From positions 2,480,001 to 2,544,000 of the forward strand of contig NZ_CP034450.1 in the NCBI RefSeq assembly GCF_003952505.1: a stretch of DNA of 64,000 nucleotides, read 5' to 3'. The position numbers were made by a program, and so were the translations under genes. Numbering within the stretch: position 1 is the first letter of the stretch; every line of letters starts with the position of its first letter. Source of the DNA: Mesorhizobium sp. M4B.F.Ca.ET.058.02.1.1 (lineage in GTDB: Bacteria > Pseudomonadota > Alphaproteobacteria > Rhizobiales > Rhizobiaceae). Shown piece by piece: positions 9,700 through 17,725 of the stretch. The notes under the pieces are model-generated. The model saw nothing but the letters and a program-made list of their open reading frames with translations. It searched no databases and was not told the DNA's origin.

Positions 9700-10854
9700 A
9701 TGCGTAAATGGAAAATCGCTTTGGGAACGGCCGTGGCGCTCGGTGCCATCTCGATGGCCAGCGTCCATCTGCTCGACATGGGCAGTCTCAGCCTCAATGC
9801 CGGCACGGCAGGGGCAGCGCCGGCTCCGGCGGCGTTCGTGATGCCGGTGCCGGTGGTGAACGTGGTGAAGAGGACGCTGCCGATCTATCTCGACTATGCC
9901 GCGCGGGTCGAACCGATCCGCAGCATCACCCTGCAGGCCCGCGTGCCGGGCTACCTGCAGGAGCAGGCTGCCGCCGACGGCAGCGACGTCAAGCAGGGCG
10001 ACCTGCTCTACCGGATCGCGCCCGAGGACTATCAGGCGGCACTCGACCAGGCGAAGGCCGAGATCGAGCGCGACACGGCGACGCTCGACTATGCGCGGTC
10101 CAATCTCGGCCGCGGCACGGAACTCGCCAAGAGCGGCTATCTCGCCAAGGACAGTTTCGACCAGCGCACGAGCACCCTGCGCGCGGCCGAGGCAGCGCTT
10201 GCAGTCGACAGGGCCGCGCTGCGCACCGCCCAGCTCAACCTCGGCTATTCGGAGATCAAGGCGCCGTTCCCGGGCCGTATCGGCCGCAACCAGGCCTCGG
10301 TCGGCACGCTGGTCAGCGTCGCCGGCACGGTGCTCAACACGCTGGTGCAGCTCGACCCGATCTACGTCACCTTCAATCCGAGCGAGACCGATCTCGTCGA
10401 AATCGAAGCCGCGAAGGCAGCCGGCCCGATCGCCGTCGATGTTCTGCTGCCCGGTGAGACTGAGCCCAGCCAGAAGGGCGAGCTCACCTTCATCGACAAC
10501 ACGATCGACCATTCGACCGGCACGATCACGGCGCGGGCGACGATCGGCAATGCGAAATTCTCGCTGCTGCCCGGCCAGTATGTGCGGGTCCGGCTGCACG
10601 TGAAGGAGCAGCCGAACACGCTGATGGTGCCGCAGGTGGCGCTGGGGTCCAGCCAGCTCGGCAAGTACCTCTATGTCGTCGGCAAGGGCAACACGGTCGA
10701 CCAGAAGCTGGTCTCGCTCGGGCCGACCGACGGCGACCTGATATCCGTGACATCAGGCATTTCCGAGGGCGACCAGGTGATCACCGGCAATCTGCAGAAG
10801 ATCGGACCCGGCATGCCGGTCTCGCCGCTGCCGCAACAGAAACCGGCCAGCTGA
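9700..10854 (+). CDS. RND efflux periplasmic adaptor (membrane fusion protein)
   Basis: 384 aa. The ATG at 9700 follows GGAG by 5-6 nt; a TTG four codons upstream overlaps that Shine-Dalgarno and is rejected. An N-terminal membrane anchor or signal (residues 6-25) is followed by an Ala/Pro linker. The barrel/lipoyl region (VKQGDLLYRIAPEDY) comes next. A helical hairpin spans about residues 115-185. The second lipoyl half (YSEIKAPFPGRIGR) and the beta-barrel plus membrane-proximal domain complete it. It bridges the pump to an outer-membrane channel. Confidence 0.93.
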   Translation: MRKWKIALGTAVALGAISMASVHLLDMGSLSLNAGTAGAAPAPAAFVMPVPVVNVVKRTLPIYLDYAARVEPIRSITLQARVPGYLQEQAAADGSDVKQGDLLYRIAPEDYQAALDQAKAEIERDTATLDYARSNLGRGTELAKSGYLAKDSFDQRTSTLRAAEAALAVDRAALRTAQLNLGYSEIKAPFPGRIGRNQASVGTLVSVAGTVLNTLVQLDPIYVTFNPSETDLVEIEAAKAAGPIAVDVLLPGETEPSQKGELTFIDNTIDHSTGTITARATIGNAKFSLLPGQYVRVRLHVKEQPNTLMVPQVALGSSQLGKYLYVVGKGNTVDQKLVSLGPTDGDLISVTSGISEGDQVITGNLQKIGPGMPVSPLPQQKPAS

Positions 10855-10863
10855 TAACCCCCA

Positions 10864-11195
10864 TCAGTCCCGGTCCCGCGGCGCCCTCGACTCCCACGTC
10901 GAGGGTGCCGTTTTGTTGAGAAGTTCCACCAGCCCGGCAATGTCGGCGCGCTCGGCCTTTTGCCGGCAGCATGAAGGCGCAATAGGGCTGGCCGAGGCGC
11001 ACCGAGACGGGCGATAGCGCGATCAGGCGACCCGCTTCGAGATCGGCGCTGGCCATGATCTTCTGGCCAAGCGCAATTCCCAGCCCCAGCCTCGCGGAGG
11101 ATACCGCCAGGCTGGACAGGCCGACGCGGCGGCCATGCGAGGGATCCGGCGCGCGATTGCCGCCGGAGGCGCCGAACCATTCCGCCCAGCTCGGG
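10864..11195 (-). pseudogene. 3' remnant of a LysR-family (GcvA-like) regulator, truncated and frameshifted
   Basis: Translating the minus strand from 11195 gives SWAEWFGASG, then GRRVGLSSLAVSSARLGLGI and SADLEAGRLIALSPVSVRL. This is the C-terminal effector domain of a GcvA-type LysR protein. After LPA (about 10968) the frame must shift at an AAAA run to continue KAERADIAGLVELLNK to a TGA at 10864. The DNA-binding domain and first effector lobe are missing, because at about 11195 the sequence joins an unrelated gene fragment. The remnant is about 110 codons of an expected 300. Confidence 0.75.
10880..10914 (+). terminator. Intrinsic terminator of the RND operon
   Basis: GGCGCCCTCGAC (10880-10891) pairs with GTCGAGGGTGCC (10898-10909) with one G-T wobble, then GTTTTG. 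It is 25 nt after the adaptor stop. It also overlaps the 3' end of the LysR remnant on the opposite strand. Confidence 0.7.
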
Positions 11196-11327
11196 TTACA
11201 CCGCGCACCGCGTCACCACGGTCGAGGGCGAGCGCCAGCGCATGATCGCGGTGTTCTCTACTACGAGCGGCCCGGCGCAATGTTCAGCGAGGAAGAGCGG
11301 ATCAGCTTCTACGGCCGGGCGGCTTGA
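11196..11327 (+). pseudogene. 3' remnant of an Fe(II)/2-oxoglutarate-type oxygenase, frameshifted
   Basis: Plus-strand frames give TAHRVTTVEGERQRMIAVFS and then, after a one-base shift near 11255, YYERPGAMFSEEERISFYG and a stop at 11327. The combination HRV...GERQR...FSYYERPG resembles the C-terminal end of an Fe(II)/2-oxoglutarate-dependent oxygenase carrying the distal His and the 2OG-binding Arg. The rest of the gene is absent and the fragment abuts the LysR remnant. This is a rearrangement scar, not a working gene. The family call is by eye. Confidence 0.55.
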
Positions 11328-11370
11328 GCCATCGACAAAATTCCGGAATTCGTAAATTGCCCTCTTGTTG

Positions 11371-11384
11371 GATTGTCGACAATC
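11371..11384. promoter_or_regulatory. Perfect 14-bp palindrome, probable GntR operator
   Basis: GATTGTCGACAATC is perfectly self-complementary and lies 36 nt upstream of the GntR start. FadR-subfamily GntR proteins often bind short palindromes of the TTGTNNACAA kind, so autoregulation is likely. Confidence 0.65.
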
Positions 11385-11419
11385 TGCTTGTCTTGCAATC
11401 CCTCATCCGGAGTAGGCGC

Positions 11420-12112
11420 ATGGCGAAGCTGGATTTCAGTCCGATCGCGGATACGACGCGGAGGGCAGAGATCGTCGCGCTGCTCAGACGCGCCATCCTG
11501 ACCGGCCAGTTGGAACCAGGACAGAAGCTCAACGAGCTCAGGATCTCCGAACAGATGCGGGTGAGCCGCGCGCCGTTGCGCGAAGCGATGCGCGAATTGG
11601 TCCAGGAAGGCATCCTGAACAGCATTCCTTACGCCGGCACCTTCGTCATCGATGTCACCGCCAAGGACATCATCGACGCCTATTCGCTCAACAAGGTGCT
11701 CGACGAATTCGCCATCGAATGCACCTGGCCGCTGCGCGACCAGCGCTTCTTCCACGAACTCGACCGCCGCCACGAAGCAGTGAAGCAGGCGACGCGGGCG
11801 CTCGACACCACGCGCCAGATCGAGACTGCGCTGCAATTGCATGGCCTCATCTACGAATGGGCCGACAATTCCGTACTGCTCGAGACCTGGCAGCGCCTGA
11901 CCAGCCGGCTGCAGATGTATTTCGCCCTCCACCAGCAGGCCCGCGCCGAGCCGGTACCCGCCGAGGATGTGCATGACACCTATGTGCGCCTGCTCAAAGG
12001 CAACGACATGCGCGCCGCCCAACGCCATGCGCGCGAACATATCGACCTCGATTTCGAGGAGCTTCTCGCCTATGCGCGCGGCCTCGAAAAGCGCGCATCG
12101 AAGGGCGCCTGA
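11420..12112 (+). CDS. GntR-family (FadR/FCD-type) transcriptional regulator
   Basis: 230 aa. The ATG at 11420 follows GGAG by 7 nt; an upstream in-frame start would lie within the operator region. The winged helix-turn-helix (about residues 12-75) includes KLNELRISEQMRVSRAPLREAMRELVQEGIL. The FCD-like all-helical ligand domain follows. It is 27 nt upstream of the enolase-superfamily dehydratase gene, so control of hydroxyproline-type amino-acid catabolism is a reasonable inference. Confidence 0.9.
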   Translation: MAKLDFSPIADTTRRAEIVALLRRAILTGQLEPGQKLNELRISEQMRVSRAPLREAMRELVQEGILNSIPYAGTFVIDVTAKDIIDAYSLNKVLDEFAIECTWPLRDQRFFHELDRRHEAVKQATRALDTTRQIETALQLHGLIYEWADNSVLLETWQRLTSRLQMYFALHQQARAEPVPAEDVHDTYVRLLKGNDMRAAQRHAREHIDLDFEELLAYARGLEKRASKGA

Positions 12113-12139
12113 CCAATCCCGCAGACAACGGACGACAAC

Positions 12140-13246
12140 GTGAAGATCAAGAGTATCAAAGCCTACCATGTCGTGCAGCCCTTCGTGGACGGGCCCTACC
12201 GCATGTCGAAGGGGCGCGTCGCCGATTGCTTCGACGCGGTGATCGTCGCCATCACGTCCGACAACGGCGTGACCGGCTGGGGCGAGATGGCGCCGCTCGG
12301 CAATTTCTACTCGGCCGCGTTCCCGGCCGGCACCCGCGCCGGCGTGCCGGAAATCGCACCTCATCTCATCGGCCAGGATCCGCGCGGCCTTGCCGGCATC
12401 GGCCGGCTGATGGACACGGTGTTCAAGGGCCACCCCTACATCAAGTCGGCGCTCGACATGGCCTGCTGGGACCTCGCGGCGCGCGCCGCCGATGTGCCGC
12501 TGGTGACCATGCTCGGCGGCCGCGAGAGCGAGACGGCGGAACTCTACAGGGTCGTCACGCACGGTACGCTCGATCAAATGGCCGCGCTTGCCAGGCGCAT
12601 CGTCGCCGAGGGCTACCACCGGCTGCAGGTCAAGGTGGGCGGCAATGTCCGCGACGATATCGAGCGCGTGACGGTGGTCGCTGCCGCCGTGCCGAAGGGC
12701 ACGGTCATTTTCTGCGACGCCAACGCCGGCTGGACGCCTTATCAGGCGCGCCAGTTCGCCGACGCCACGCGTGGCATCGACTACACGTTCGAGCAGCCCT
12801 GCACGACGCTCGACGAGAACATGTCGGTGCGCCGCATGCTCGACAAGCCGATGGTGCTGGACGAATCCGTCACCTCGCTGGAGGAGATGCTGGAAATTCA
12901 CCGCAGGGGTGCCGCCGACGGGCTGACGCTGAAGATCTCGCGACTGGGCGGCGTCACCAGGACGCGTCAGATCCGCGACGTTGCCGTCGACCTTGGCTTC
13001 ATGATCACGGTCGAGGACACCGGCGGCGCCGAGATCGATACGGCTGCGATGGCGCATCTGTCGCTGTCGACGCCGGAAGAGCGCCGCCTGCACGCAATCG
13101 CCTTCCACGAATGGGTGACGGTGCGCACCGCCTCGAACAAGCCGCCGGTCACGGGAAGCCGCATGGGCATTCCCGACGGGCCCGGCCTCGGCATCGACGT
13201 GGTGCCGGATCTGCTCGGCAAACCGTTCTTCGAGATCGGCGGCTGA
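12140..13246 (+). CDS. Enolase-superfamily enzyme, probable cis-3-hydroxy-L-proline dehydratase
   Basis: 368 aa with a GTG start, mandelate racemase/muconate lactonising family. Candidate acid-base lysines are Lys165 (LQVKVGG) and Lys265 (LTLKISRLGG). Mg ligands are Asp193 (DANAGW), Glu218 (FEQPC) and Asp241 (LDESV). Length and the 165/265 lysine pair agree with what I recall of the characterised cis-3-hydroxy-L-proline dehydratases, which form delta-1-pyrroline-2-carboxylate. The first Lys of a KxK motif is replaced by Gln here. A racemase or epimerase of a related amino-acid betaine is the main alternative. Confidence 0.65.
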   Translation: MKIKSIKAYHVVQPFVDGPYRMSKGRVADCFDAVIVAITSDNGVTGWGEMAPLGNFYSAAFPAGTRAGVPEIAPHLIGQDPRGLAGIGRLMDTVFKGHPYIKSALDMACWDLAARAADVPLVTMLGGRESETAELYRVVTHGTLDQMAALARRIVAEGYHRLQVKVGGNVRDDIERVTVVAAAVPKGTVIFCDANAGWTPYQARQFADATRGIDYTFEQPCTTLDENMSVRRMLDKPMVLDESVTSLEEMLEIHRRGAADGLTLKISRLGGVTRTRQIRDVAVDLGFMITVEDTGGAEIDTAAMAHLSLSTPEERRLHAIAFHEWVTVRTASNKPPVTGSRMGIPDGPGLGIDVVPDLLGKPFFEIGG

Positions 13247-13248
13247 AG

Positions 13249-13882
13249 ATGAATATCCGCCGCATATCGGCAACGCCGATCAACCTGCGGCTGGAAGCGC
13301 CCTATCAGTGGGTATTCGGCGAGCTCGACGGCTTCTCGCCGACCATCGTCGAGGTCGAGACCGAGGATGGTCTCGTCGGCCTCGGCGAGGCGCCGACGCC
13401 TGGCGGCGGCCGCCGTCGTCAACGATGTGCTTGCGCCACGCCTCGTTGGCCGCGACGCCTTCGACATCGCAGGCGCCGAGCAAGCCTGCCTGCCCTTCTG
13501 GACCGGGGTGCAGTCGATCAACGACCGCACCCGCATCATCCTCGACGGTGAGCAGGTGGCCGATTCACGGCGCGGCGTGTTCCTGTTCGAGACCGGCCAT
13601 CCGGTGCGCCACTATCTGCCGATCTCGGACAGCAGGCTCGATATGTTTGCGCCCAGCCGCTACATCTCGCGCTGCCCCTACAAGGGCATCTCCAACTATT
13701 ACCATGTGACGACCAGCACCAGGCGGCACGAGAACCTCGTCTGGTACTATCCCGAGCCGGTGCACGAGGCCGAACGCATCAAGGGGCTGGTCTGCTTCCA
13801 CCACGAACTGGTCGACAAGATCCTGGTCGACGGCGTCGAAATCCCGAAAGAGGCTACAGCGGCGTCCGACGGGTATTTCTGA
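13249..13882 (+). pseudogene. Chimeric remnant: enolase-family N-terminus (frameshifted) joined to a DUF427 C-terminus
   Basis: The ATG at 13249, 2 nt after the dehydratase stop, starts an enolase-superfamily N-terminal domain ending GLVGLGEAPTPGG. A shift near 13403 is needed to continue VVNDVLAPRLVGRDAFD. At about 13536, after INDRTR, the sequence turns into the C-terminal part of a DUF427 (NTP_transf_9) protein: SRYISRCPYKGISNYYHV, then WYYPEPVHEAERIKGLVCF, with a stop at 13882. A deletion probably fused two genes. The distal frame (13367-13882) is open and could be translated, but neither domain is complete. Confidence 0.7.
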
Positions 13883-13960
13883 GCGGCGAATCTTGCGTCA
13901 TCCGTCGCGGGCGAAGCAACGTAGCGGGATGAAACAATCACCGCCTCGATCCTTCGCGCC

Positions 13961-14103
13961 CCCTCTGTCCTGCCGGACATCTCCCCCTTGGGGGAGATTG
14001 GCAGCTTGGGCGCCCCGCTCAGTCCTGCAAGGTTGAGCATTAGCGAAGGCGCAGCGACGGCTGATCTCCCCCCTTGTGGGGAGATGTCCGGCAGGACAGA
14101 GGG
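13961..14103. repeat. Palindromic intergenic repeat, 26-bp perfect arms
   Basis: The arms at 13961-13986 and 14078-14103 are perfect reverse complements (starting CCCTCTGTCCTGCCGGACAT on the left). Each arm is followed or preceded by its own ATCTCCCC/GGGGAGAT hairpin. A short version of the same unit lies at 31584-31620. This is a rhizobial/Mesorhizobium-style mosaic intergenic element. The gap 13883-14237 otherwise shows nothing. Confidence 0.8.
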
Positions 14104-14237
14104 CGAGGACCCGTCGACAGCGAATTGATTCCCCCCGGCAACGCCGAAATGTCGGTTGAAATATTTTTCAAATAGAAATAGGAATGTTCAAAAGATCATT
14201 TCGGCGCAGCGGCGCGCCAAGGACCGGAGGAAGCGAC

Positions 14238-15560
14238 ATGTCCCATCCGCAATTCGCAGCGGAGCTCCTGCAGCGCGCTGAAAAGCACGGGCCGATCACC
14301 ATCGGCCTGGCCGGCGCCGGGCAGATGGGGACGGACATCGTCGTCCAGGTCGCGCTGATGCCGGGCATGCGCATCGGCGCCATTTCCGAGGTCCGGCCGC
14401 AGGCGGCGATCGACGCCGCTCTGCTTGCCGGCCATGACCGCGCTGACATCGTCCAGGCGCCCAACGCCGCGGCCATCGACCGCGCCATCGAGGCCGGCAA
14501 GATCGCCGTCACCGAGGATTTGCATGCGCTTGCCGCCGCCGGCCGCATCGACGTCATCATCGACGCCACCGGCAACCCCAACATCGGCACGCTGTTCGCC
14601 CTCGAAGTGATGAAGAACGGCAAGCACATCGTCATGCTCAATGTCGAGGCCGACATCACCATCGGCCGCTTCCTCAAGGATGAGGCGCGCAAGGCAGGCG
14701 TGGTCTACACCGGCGCCGCCGGCGACGAGCCCGCCTGCACGCTGGAGATCATCGGCTTCGCCAAGAGCCTCGGCTTCACAATAGTCGCCGCCGGCAAGGG
14801 CAAGAACAATCCGCTGAAGATCGACGCCATGCCGGCCGACTACGAGAAGGAGGCCAGCGAGCGCAACATGAACGCGCGCATGCTGGTCGAGTTCGTCGAC
14901 GGCTCGAAGACGGCGATCGAGATGGTGGCGATCGCCAACGCCACCGGCCTGGTGCCGGACGTGCCGGGCATGCACGGCCCGACGGCGACACTCGAGGAAC
15001 TGGCAGGGGTGCTCTGCCCGCGCGAGGACGGCGGCGTGCTGCACCGCAAGGGCGTGGTCGACTATTCGATCGGCAAGGGCGTGGCGCCCGGCGTCTTCTG
15101 CATCATCGAGACGAAGCATCCGCGCGTGCTGGAGCGCATGATCGACCTCAAGGTCGGCAAGGGCCCCTATTTCACGATCTTCCGCCCCTATCATCTGACC
15201 AGCCTGGAAGTGCCGCTCTCGGCGGCGCGCGCCGTGGTCTACAAGCGCGCCGACATGGAGCCGCTCGACCATCCGGTGGCGGAAGCCGTGGCGGTCGCCA
15301 AGAGCAACCTCGGCGCCGGCCAGTCGCTCGGCATGATCGGCGAGAACGACTATCGCGGCTTCGCCATGACATGGGAGGACGCGCGTGCCAGGGGCGCACT
15401 GCCGCTCGGGCTGGCCGAACGCGCCAAGGTGGTGAAGCCGGTGAAGGCCGGCGACTTCCTCACCTATGAAAACTGTGTACCCGACGATTCGATGGTGATA
15501 ACCCAGATCCGCCGTCGTCTCGACCAGTCGGACGGACGGTTCGTCACCAACGCCGCCTGA
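14238..15560 (+). CDS. NAD(P)-dependent oxidoreductase with C-terminal SAF domain (COG4091-like)
   Basis: 440 aa. Start chosen at the ATG after GGAGG (7-nt spacing). The N-terminal Rossmann domain starts ITIGLAGAGQMGTDIVVQVA (about residues 20-39), related to homoserine dehydrogenase. A central catalytic domain follows. The C-terminal SAF-like region lies around KVVKPVKAGDFLTYENC. Proteins of this architecture are listed as predicted homoserine dehydrogenases but usually sit in sugar-acid or sugar-alcohol loci. Here the FGGY kinase gene follows 20 nt later. The true substrate is unknown. Confidence 0.8.
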   Translation: MSHPQFAAELLQRAEKHGPITIGLAGAGQMGTDIVVQVALMPGMRIGAISEVRPQAAIDAALLAGHDRADIVQAPNAAAIDRAIEAGKIAVTEDLHALAAAGRIDVIIDATGNPNIGTLFALEVMKNGKHIVMLNVEADITIGRFLKDEARKAGVVYTGAAGDEPACTLEIIGFAKSLGFTIVAAGKGKNNPLKIDAMPADYEKEASERNMNARMLVEFVDGSKTAIEMVAIANATGLVPDVPGMHGPTATLEELAGVLCPREDGGVLHRKGVVDYSIGKGVAPGVFCIIETKHPRVLERMIDLKVGKGPYFTIFRPYHLTSLEVPLSAARAVVYKRADMEPLDHPVAEAVAVAKSNLGAGQSLGMIGENDYRGFAMTWEDARARGALPLGLAERAKVVKPVKAGDFLTYENCVPDDSMVITQIRRRLDQSDGRFVTNAA

Positions 15561-15580
15561 TATTTTCGGATCCCCGCCTG

Positions 15581-17065
15581 ATGGACGATGTCGTAATCGG
15601 GATCGACGCCTCGACGACGGCCGTGAAGGCGATCGCTTTCGCGCGGAACGGGGCGGAACTGTTCCAGGCGCGCGAAACCTACCCGCTGTCAAACCCGGCG
15701 CCCGGCCATTTCGAACAGGACGCCGAGCACTGGTGGACGGCGCTGCTTGCCGCGGTGAAGCAGGTCGCCGGCAAGGTCGGCGGCTCGCGCGTGGCGGCGA
15801 TTTCCATCGCCCACCAGCGCGAGACGTTCACCCTGATCGACGCTGCCGGCAAGCCGCTCATCCCGGCGATCCTGTGGCTGGACGAGCGCGCCCGCCCGCA
15901 AGTGGCACGGCTTTCGGCCGAGCTCGGCCGCGAGGCGATCCGCGACTGGAGCGGCAAGCCGCCGGACCCGACGCCGGCGCTCTATGCGCTTGCCTGGCTT
16001 GCCGAACACCGGCCGCAGGCGCTCGGCCAGGCGGCGGCACTCGTCGACGTGCACGGGTTCTTCGTCCACCGGCTGACCGGACGGCTGGTGACCAGCACCG
16101 CGAGCGCCGATCCGCTCGGCCTGCTCGACATCAAGACCGGTACCTGGCATCCCCGCCTGGTCGAGGCCGCCGGGCTGCGGCCGGAGCATTTGCCGGAGCT
16201 GGTCGGGCCGGGAGAAATCTGCGGCGGCCTGAGCGAAAGCGCCGCCGCTCTGACCGGCCTGCAGGCCGGCACGCCCATCATCGCCGGCGCCGGCGACGGC
16301 CAGGCGATGGGCCTCGGCATGGGCGTCTACGGTCCCGGCAAGAGCTACCTCTCGCTGGGCTCCGGCGTCGTCAGCGGCAACTATGCCGGCGCGGTCGCGA
16401 CATCGGATGCGTTCCGCACGCTGGTCTCACCGACCGGCTCCGGCTTCATGCTGGAGACGGTGCTGCGCTCGGGCATGCAGCTGGTCGACTGGATCGTGCG
16501 CACCACCGGTGCACCCTCCGCCGCCATCCTGGAGAAGGCCGCGATGGAGGTGCCCGCAGGCAGCGACGGCCTGCTGGTCATGCCGTACTGGGCCGGCGTC
16601 ATGAGCCCGTACTGGGATGGTGCTGCGCGCGGCGCCATTGTCGGCCTGTCGCTCGACCATGAGCCAAGACATCTCTTCCGCGCGGTGCTGGAAGGCATCG
16701 CCTTCGAGCAGGCGATCGCCACCGCTGCGATGGAGGAGCGGACCGGCAAGGCAGAGGCGATGATCGCGGCTGGCGGCGGCGCCAATTCGACGCTGCTGAT
16801 GCGGATCATGGCGAACGTGCTGGAACGGCCGCTCTCGGTTTCGCCGGTCAACGAGGCGGCCGCACTCGGCGCCGCCATGCTGGCGGCATCCGCCGTCGGA
16901 TGGTTCGCTTCGCCGGAAGACGCGGCAATGGCAATGGCCGCGCCACCGGCAAGGCGCGTCGACCCGGTCGATGCGCTGGTGCCCGCTTATCGCGCGCGCA
17001 AGGCAATCTACCGCGACCTCTATCATGCGACGCGTGACATCCATGCACGGCTCGGCGCGGCCTGA
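15581..17065 (+). CDS. FGGY-family carbohydrate kinase (xylulokinase-like)
   Basis: 494 aa, full length. The N-terminal FGGY domain starts VIGIDASTTAVKAIAF (phosphate-binding loop). The C-terminal domain carries AGAGDGQAMGLGMG, whose Asp is the expected catalytic base. The adenosine loop AAGGGANSTLLMRIMANVL lies near residue 400. It phosphorylates a ketose, polyol or related sugar. It is 20 nt after the SAF-domain oxidoreductase. Together with the transporter and two dehydrogenases across the SorC regulator it suggests import, oxidation and phosphorylation of one carbohydrate. Confidence 0.88.
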   Translation: MDDVVIGIDASTTAVKAIAFARNGAELFQARETYPLSNPAPGHFEQDAEHWWTALLAAVKQVAGKVGGSRVAAISIAHQRETFTLIDAAGKPLIPAILWLDERARPQVARLSAELGREAIRDWSGKPPDPTPALYALAWLAEHRPQALGQAAALVDVHGFFVHRLTGRLVTSTASADPLGLLDIKTGTWHPRLVEAAGLRPEHLPELVGPGEICGGLSESAAALTGLQAGTPIIAGAGDGQAMGLGMGVYGPGKSYLSLGSGVVSGNYAGAVATSDAFRTLVSPTGSGFMLETVLRSGMQLVDWIVRTTGAPSAAILEKAAMEVPAGSDGLLVMPYWAGVMSPYWDGAARGAIVGLSLDHEPRHLFRAVLEGIAFEQAIATAAMEERTGKAEAMIAAGGGANSTLLMRIMANVLERPLSVSPVNEAAALGAAMLAASAVGWFASPEDAAMAMAAPPARRVDPVDALVPAYRARKAIYRDLYHATRDIHARLGAA

Positions 17066-17131
17066 GCCGGGCCGCAATCTTGTGTCTGGCGCAGCCGGTG
17101 TTAGGCTGCCGCGCGCGGCGGACGATTGCTC

Positions 17132-17725
17132 ATGATTAGAGAATTCCATCTTGCGGCCTTGCCCTGGCTTGTCGCCCTGGGGACCCTGCCGATGCCGGCA
17201 CTCGCCGGCAACGCGCCGGCATTCGAGCTCAAACTCGACATCGACCGTGACGGCAAGATGGACAGGGTTGTGGTGATGCAGGAGCCCGGCGCGCCGGCCG
17301 ATCTCATCATCTATCTGGCAGCCGGCGAGGACCACCTTGATCCTCCCCCGCGGCCTGATTTCGTCAGGAAGGGACTGACCGAAGACCGTATCATCGATCT
17401 CGAAAGCAAGGGCAAGGGATCGGTGGCGATCACGTCCTGCTTCGGCTGCGGCGCCAGCAAATCGACGGAAGAAACGCTGACGATCGTCTACCGCCGAGGC
17501 AGGTTCCTGGTCGGCGGCTACAGCCGCAACTGGGACTGGAACAAGCAGACGGTGGATGGCGTCGAGACGACGCTCGGCAGTTGCGACATCAATTTCCTCA
17601 CCGGCAAGGGTGTCGCCTCGCAGGATCTGGACGACGGCAAGCCGATCGAGGGGAAGTTCACGCCGGTCAATCTCTCTGACTGGTCGTACGAGCGCCGTCC
17701 GAAGCCTTGCGAATTCAGCGACTGA
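17132..17725 (+). CDS. Secreted hypothetical protein
   Basis: 197 aa. The ATG at 17132 is preferred over a TTG two codons earlier. A signal peptide is clear (LPWLVALGTLPMPALAG, cleavage near residue 25). The mature part contains DIDRDGKMDRVVVM, a calcium-loop-like D-x-D-x-D-G pattern, and a CFGCG motif near residue 108, with further Cys near the C-terminus (GSCDINF, KPCEF). I do not recognise the family. It overlaps the 3' end of the convergent SorC gene by 11 nt. It seems unrelated to the sugar locus. Confidence 0.75.
   Translation: MIREFHLAALPWLVALGTLPMPALAGNAPAFELKLDIDRDGKMDRVVVMQEPGAPADLIIYLAAGEDHLDPPPRPDFVRKGLTEDRIIDLESKGKGSVAITSCFGCGASKSTEETLTIVYRRGRFLVGGYSRNWDWNKQTVDGVETTLGSCDINFLTGKGVASQDLDDGKPIEGKFTPVNLSDWSYERRPKPCEFSD

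Noticed and set aside
9688..9700. TTG start four codons before the adaptor ATG
   Set aside because: It overlaps the Shine-Dalgarno GGAG that serves the ATG at 9700.
13961..14103. Possible CRISPR or insertion-sequence end
   Set aside because: There are only two inverted arms with no spacer series, no transposase and no target duplication; it fits a palindromic intergenic repeat.
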